From Micromonospora parathelypteridis (GTDB lineage: Bacteria > Actinomycetota > Actinomycetes > Mycobacteriales > Micromonosporaceae), in assembly GCF_014201145.1 (NCBI RefSeq), contig NZ_JACHDP010000001.1, forward strand, positions 6,820,001-6,884,000: DNA of 64,000 nt, read 5' to 3'. Position numbers and translations under genes: made by a program. How positions within the stretch are numbered: position 1 is the stretch's first letter; each line of letters starts with the position of its first letter. The notes beneath the pieces were generated by a model. That model worked only from the letters and a program-made list of their open reading frames with translations. It did not search any database and was not told the origin of the DNA. Shown here one piece after another: positions 60,594 through 64,000 of this stretch.

Positions 60594-60830
60594 ATGCAGC
60601 AGGTGCAGTTGTCGGAGGCCGAGCAACGGGTGTACCAGGCGGTCACCACGCTTGAGGCACGCGGGCAGGTACCGTACCCGGACCTGATCGCCGAGGAGTC
60701 CGGGCTGACCGAGGAGCAGGTGGGCAGCCCCCTGCACCTGCTCACCGAGAAGGGCCTGCTGCATCGCGAGGACTCGCCGATGGCGGGCCTCGATTTCGGC
60801 CCCCGGTTCTGCGCACGCCAGATGGCGTGA
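60594..60830 (+). CDS. Small winged-helix-like protein
   Basis: 78 aa. EAEQRVYQAVTTLEARGQVP, DLIAEESGLTEEQVGSPLHL and LTEKGLLHREDSP form an HTH/wing-like layout (helix, helix, recognition helix, wing). It could be a small DNA-binding protein. GAAGGAGG six to seven bases upstream of the ATG. No further context. Confidence 0.75.
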   Translation: MQQVQLSEAEQRVYQAVTTLEARGQVPYPDLIAEESGLTEEQVGSPLHLLTEKGLLHREDSPMAGLDFGPRFCARQMA

Positions 60831-60915
60831 CCCGCGGAACCACCCGCGACGATTCGCCCCCCGGTGGCCCGGGTAGCAGTCAGCACATCGTAGTCAACGG
60901 TCAACGGGGGGCACG

Positions 60916-62355
60916 ATGAGTGCGGCGCAGACGCCGCAGCCCGTGGACGAGGCCGAGGACCGGCGACGCTGGCAGGCCGTCGGCGTCGGGTTGGTCGCCG
61001 CGTTCATGACGCTGCTCGACGTGAGCATCGTCAACGTCGCGGTGCCGTCCATCGACCGGGCGCTGCACGCCTCGTCGAGCGACCTGCAGTGGATCCTCTC
61101 CGGGTACGCGCTCACCTTCGGCCTGGCACTGGTGCCCGCCGGCCGTTTCGGCGACGCCCGCGGTCGGCGCAACGCGTTCGTCTTCGGCATCGCGCTGTTC
61201 ACCCTGACCAGCGCGCTCGCCGGCCTCGCCACCTCCCCGACGTGGCTGGTCATCGCCCGACTGCTTCAGGGCGCCGCGGCCGGCATCGTCAACCCGCAGG
61301 TCATCGGGCTGATCCAACAACTCTTCCGAGGACCGGAACGGGCCCGCCCGTTCGGGCTGCTCGGCGCGACCATCGGTATCTCCACCGCCGTCGGGCCGCT
61401 GCTCGGCGGACTGCTCATCGCCATCGGCGGCGAGGATCACGGGTGGCGCTGGGTCTTCTTCGTCAACGTGCCGGTCGGCATCCTCGCAGTGATCCTCGGC
61501 TGGCGCCTGCTGCCCGGCCGTGCCGCCCACCAACGCGGCTCGCATCGACTCGACCCGGTCGGCGTCCTGCTGCTCGGCGTCGGCGTGTTCCTGGTACTGC
61601 TGCCGCTGGTGCAGGAGCAGCAGTGGCACACCCCGTGGAAGTGGGCGCTCATCCCGGTCGGCCTGGCAGTGCTGATCGCCTTCGGGCTCTGGGAGCGGCG
61701 GTACGCACGCCACCACCAGCCCCTGTTCGACCTTCGGCTGTTCAGCTTCCAGTCGTACACCCTGGGGTCGCTCATCGCGCTCGTCTACTTCGGCGGCTTC
61801 ACGGCGATCTTCTTCATCTTCACCCTGTTCCTGCAGATGGGTCTCGGCTACAGCGCGCTCGTCGCCGGCCTGGCCATCACCCCGTTCGCCCTGGGTTCGG
61901 CGGCCGCCTCCGTGCTGGGTGGCCGCATCGTCAACCGCTTCGGTCGACCACTTGTCGGCATCGGTCTGCTCGCCGTGGTGGTCGGGCTGGCCGCGACGGT
62001 GGTAGCGCTGCGCCTCGCGCCGGACGCCCCAGCGCCCTGGGTCACCGCCGGCCCACTGCTCGTCGCCGGCATCGGCAGCGGGCTGGTGATCGCCCCCAAC
62101 CAGACGCTCACCCTCGCCGAGGTGCCGTTACCGCAGGCAGGCAGTGGCGCGGGCATGCTGCAGACCGGTCAGCGGATCGGGGCCGCAGCCGGTATCGCCG
62201 CCGTCGGCTCGCTGTTCTTCTCGTCGGTGGCCGACAGCCGCGGCAACTGGACCATGGCCTTCGAGAAGTCCCTCACGCTGGCGGCCGGCATCATCGCGCT
62301 CGCGCTGATCGCCGCGCTGATCGACATCGTCCGCAGCCACAAACACGAGAACTGA
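60916..62355 (+). CDS. DHA2-family (14-helix) drug:H+ antiporter
   Basis: 479 aa with about 14 membrane segments. LDVSIVNVAVPSIDRALHAS (motif D1 of DHA2), WILSGYALTFGLALVPAGRF then GDARGRRNAFVFG (motif A), LLQGAAAGIVNPQVIGLIQ and TIGISTAVGPLLGGLL (motif C) place it with EmrB/QacA exporters. Exports hydrophobic compounds using proton motive force. ATG at 60916 after a G-rich site. Its end shares a bidirectional hairpin with lysozyme-like copy 2. Confidence 0.92.
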   Translation: MSAAQTPQPVDEAEDRRRWQAVGVGLVAAFMTLLDVSIVNVAVPSIDRALHASSSDLQWILSGYALTFGLALVPAGRFGDARGRRNAFVFGIALFTLTSALAGLATSPTWLVIARLLQGAAAGIVNPQVIGLIQQLFRGPERARPFGLLGATIGISTAVGPLLGGLLIAIGGEDHGWRWVFFVNVPVGILAVILGWRLLPGRAAHQRGSHRLDPVGVLLLGVGVFLVLLPLVQEQQWHTPWKWALIPVGLAVLIAFGLWERRYARHHQPLFDLRLFSFQSYTLGSLIALVYFGGFTAIFFIFTLFLQMGLGYSALVAGLAITPFALGSAAASVLGGRIVNRFGRPLVGIGLLAVVVGLAATVVALRLAPDAPAPWVTAGPLLVAGIGSGLVIAPNQTLTLAEVPLPQAGSGAGMLQTGQRIGAAAGIAAVGSLFFSSVADSRGNWTMAFEKSLTLAAGIIALALIAALIDIVRSHKHEN

Positions 62356-62365
62356 CCGGGGTACG

Positions 62366-62405
62366 CCGCTGGCCGGCACCCCAGGTGCGGGGTGCCGGCC
62401 AGCGG
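62366..62405. terminator. Bidirectional perfect-stem terminator (copy 2)
   Basis: Same 17-bp arms as at 53665-53704, loop AGGTGC. It serves the DHA2 exporter on the plus strand and lysozyme-like copy 2 on the minus strand. Confidence 0.85.
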
Positions 62406-62425
62406 TCGAGTGTTCATGTGCGGGG

Positions 62426-63010
62426 TCAGCTGTTCCAGTGCTGGCCGACGAGGTCGGCGGCCTGCTGCTCCCACTGGGCGTAGGCGTCGGGGTAGGCGGA
62501 GACCTGGACGGTCTGCGCGGCCTCGGTCAGGGGCATGTCCTGCCACCCGTCAACCTGCCGCAGGCCCTTGAGGAACGCGGTGGTGGAGTAGGCCGGGTCG
62601 GTGATCTGCTCCGGGGTACCCCAACCCGAACTCGGGCGCTGCTGGAACAGGCCCAGCGAGTCGTGGTCGTTCATGTCACCGAGGTGGCCGAGGTTCTCCA
62701 GCTTCGACTCCTGCAGGCTCGTCGCGATCGAGATGACCGCGGCCCGCTCGGGGAGGCCGGCCTTCTTCGTGGCGGCGATGATCGCCTTGGCGTTGGCGGT
62801 CTGCTCATCGTTCAACGAGATGCGCGACTGGTCGCCCTGCGTGCCGTGCGGGATCAACTTGCTCGTATCGGGCTTGTCGGCCTGCACCGCCACCGCGACG
62901 GGCTTGGCATCAACCGGGTTGGCGTGGCCGGCGATCGGACCGGCGAACACACCGCCGGCGAACGCGAGACCAGCAACAGACAGCACACTCTTACGCATGA
63001 TCGTGTTCAT
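62426..63010 (-). CDS. Secreted lysozyme-like protein, copy 2
   Basis: 194 aa, identical to copy 1 except A/G in the signal peptide end, T/S near residue 65, Q/E near 163 and Y/H near the C-terminus. Same signal peptide, QESKLE Glu region and GLFQQRPSSGWG segment, same ribosome site and same terminator. The near identity over coding and flanking DNA points to recent duplication or gene conversion. Confidence 0.82.
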   Translation of the reverse strand: MNTIMRKSVLSVAGLAFAGGVFAGPIAGHANPVDAKPVAVAVQADKPDTSKLIPHGTQGDQSRISLNDEQTANAKAIIAATKKAGLPERAAVISIATSLQESKLENLGHLGDMNDHDSLGLFQQRPSSGWGTPEQITDPAYSTTAFLKGLRQVDGWQDMPLTEAAQTVQVSAYPDAYAQWEQQAADLVGQHWNS

Positions 63011-63192
63011 GGGGGTAGCTCCTTCGGGGGTAAGGACACCCAGCCGCCCATAAGGGGGAAGGCGTGCCGGGTGTGAGCACCTCGTCCGGGCGCTGCACAA
63101 AACAGGGGAAAGTCTTAAAGGGAGTTGGCGCCTGACTGACAGCGCCGAGGTCGGCGGCCTACAAGCGGGGGGCTCGTGGCGCCGGGTCCATG

Positions 63193-63500
63193 TGTAACGA
63201 CCCGAGGTCGGGGGTCATTCCCGGGGTGGCTCACGAGCGGAGGGCTTGTGGCGCCCGGGTTCGGCGGCCTGCGAGCGGAGGGCTCGTGGCGCCGGGTCTG
63301 TGTGTAACGACCCGGGGGCCGGGGTCATTCCGGAGGTGGCCCACCTATCCGCGACCTCGTGGAGGCGGCGGCCGGGCGGTCGTTCGGGGAGACTGTAACG
63401 ACCGGGCGGGGACCAGCATTCCAACCCCGGGGGGCGGGGCGCTAGCCGGTGGTGCTGCGATCGTCAGGGTATGTAACGACCCCGGCCCGGCCATGATTCC
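63193..63500 (-). promoter_or_regulatory. Tandem array of four ECF-promoter-like elements (copy 2)
   Basis: 29-bp elements at 63193-63221, 63303-63331, 63394-63422 and 63472-63500. Each reads GGAAT-N17-CGTTACA toward the gene. The middle differs between units and between the two loci but its length never does. Spacing 78-110 bp. The upstream two correspond to the last two of copy 1. Confidence 0.6.
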
Positions 63501-63870
63501 GGGCCACGGGTGCCACCGGTCACAGGCCAGAACACCCCAGAACGGACACAACGCGCACGTCGGGGCCGCCCGTGTGGCCTCAGTCCGCCTCGCTCGGGGA
63601 TGATCCACTCCAGATCGCCGATATTGGGGTATCCACGGCGCGGGACACCCCCAGGTCGGCGACCTCGTGTCGATCATGATCACGACAGCCTGCAACGGCG
63701 CACCCAAAGGCGGACATATCCCTCTTCGGGCCGGGGTGACCGAGGCCTCGCTCCGGGAAACCGCGCCGACCTGGAGTCGATCAGGCACCGCACCGCACCT
63801 CGCCGCGCCCGGCCACGAGTCGGCCAGGGGGATCTCGCGGGGAACTGGGGGCGGAAACCGGACAAGACGG
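63501..63870. other. Gene-free region with decayed palindrome
   Basis: No credible gene. 63600-63678 is a degenerate form of the long palindrome at 55115-55188 (same GGGGTATCC ... GGACACCCC inner pair). GGAGTCGATCA recurs near 63773-63783. Confidence 0.6.
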
Positions 63871-63906
63871 GCTGGCGCCCGTCGGAGTGTTCCGACGGGC
63901 GCCAGC
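63871..63906 (-). terminator. Perfect-stem terminator of the gene at the window end
   Basis: 16-bp perfect arms (63871-63886 and 63891-63906), loop GTGT, 42 bp after the stop at 63948. Confidence 0.8.
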
Positions 63907-63947
63907 TTCGTGTGCAATCCGGGCACTGCCCGGTGGTGTGCGGGTTA

Positions 63948-64000
63948 CTACGCAGCACCGCCGAGGCGCTGGCGGCGACGCCAGGCCAGGGTCAGCAGCA
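63948..64000 (-). CDS. C-terminal fragment of an unidentified protein (cut by window edge)
   Basis: The last 16 codons before TAG read LLTLAWRRRQRLGGAA. A short hydrophobic run followed by an Arg cluster looks like the end of a membrane-anchored (possibly sortase-type) surface protein. The terminator at 63871-63906 supports a real gene end. Too little to identify. Confidence 0.45.
   Translation of the reverse strand, partial: LLTLAWRRRQRLGGAA

Overview
The window is very GC-rich, uses GTG starts often, and carries gene blocks and lineage-type genes of Actinobacteria (a pgsA2/DUF881/sbp/gcvH/garA/MerR block as in Mycobacterium, DUF5999, S-adenosyl methyltransferases, DivIVA-like proteins). 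It looks like chromosomal DNA of a Micromonospora-type actinomycete (family Micromonosporaceae). The genus is an inference from gene content and repeat style.

Layout. 1-9.7 kb: the start of zwf (edge fragment), a secreted GH20 hexosaminidase, a PhzF-like protein, an alpha/beta hydrolase, a TetR/FAD-monooxygenase divergent pair, a CGNR regulator/MFS exporter divergent pair and a large secreted esterase-like protein. 9.8-12.2 kb: a small module of a tyrosine recombinase with a divergent P-loop NTPase and an unknown zinc-ribbon protein. 12.2-21.4 kb: secreted and housekeeping genes (fasciclin lipoprotein, M14 carboxypeptidase, MBL hydrolase, EEP nuclease, TauE, GNAT, peptide deformylase, PabB, DUF5999). 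21.6-36.7 kb: glycine decarboxylase gcvP behind a glycine riboswitch, a sirtuin, a MerR-PP2C fusion, two globins, DivIVA-like protein, then the block MerR / bifunctional nuclease / FtsR-like MerR / GarA-like FHA / GcvH / DUF881 / Sbp / DUF881 / PgsA, all on the minus strand. 37-44 kb: a PP2C-MarR operon, methyltransferase, universal stress protein, several small conserved proteins, a CNNM/HlyC-type membrane protein.

44.1-52.7 kb is a selenocysteine island, all on the minus strand: fdhA (in-frame UGA read as Sec, followed at once by a SECIS hairpin), fdhB, an NrfD-type membrane subunit, tRNA-Sec (selC), selA and selB. The genes that make and insert selenocysteine sit directly behind the enzyme that needs it; selD is not in the window.

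52.7-64 kb is the most unusual part. Two nearly identical secreted lysozyme-like genes (194 aa, 4 differences) lie in the same orientation about 8.7 kb apart. Each has a perfect-stem terminator behind it and, upstream, a tandem array of 4-5 copies of a 29-bp element with fixed ends and a variable middle of constant length (GGAAT-N17-CGTTACA toward the gene), which reads like stacked ECF-sigma promoters. The gene-free DNA around them is rich in palindromic REP-like repeats and GC-rich microsatellites. Between the two copies lie an alpha/beta hydrolase, a two-gene AbiEii-like nucleotidyltransferase module, a secreted 5'-nucleotidase, a geranylgeranyl-reductase-family flavoprotein and a DHA2 drug exporter.
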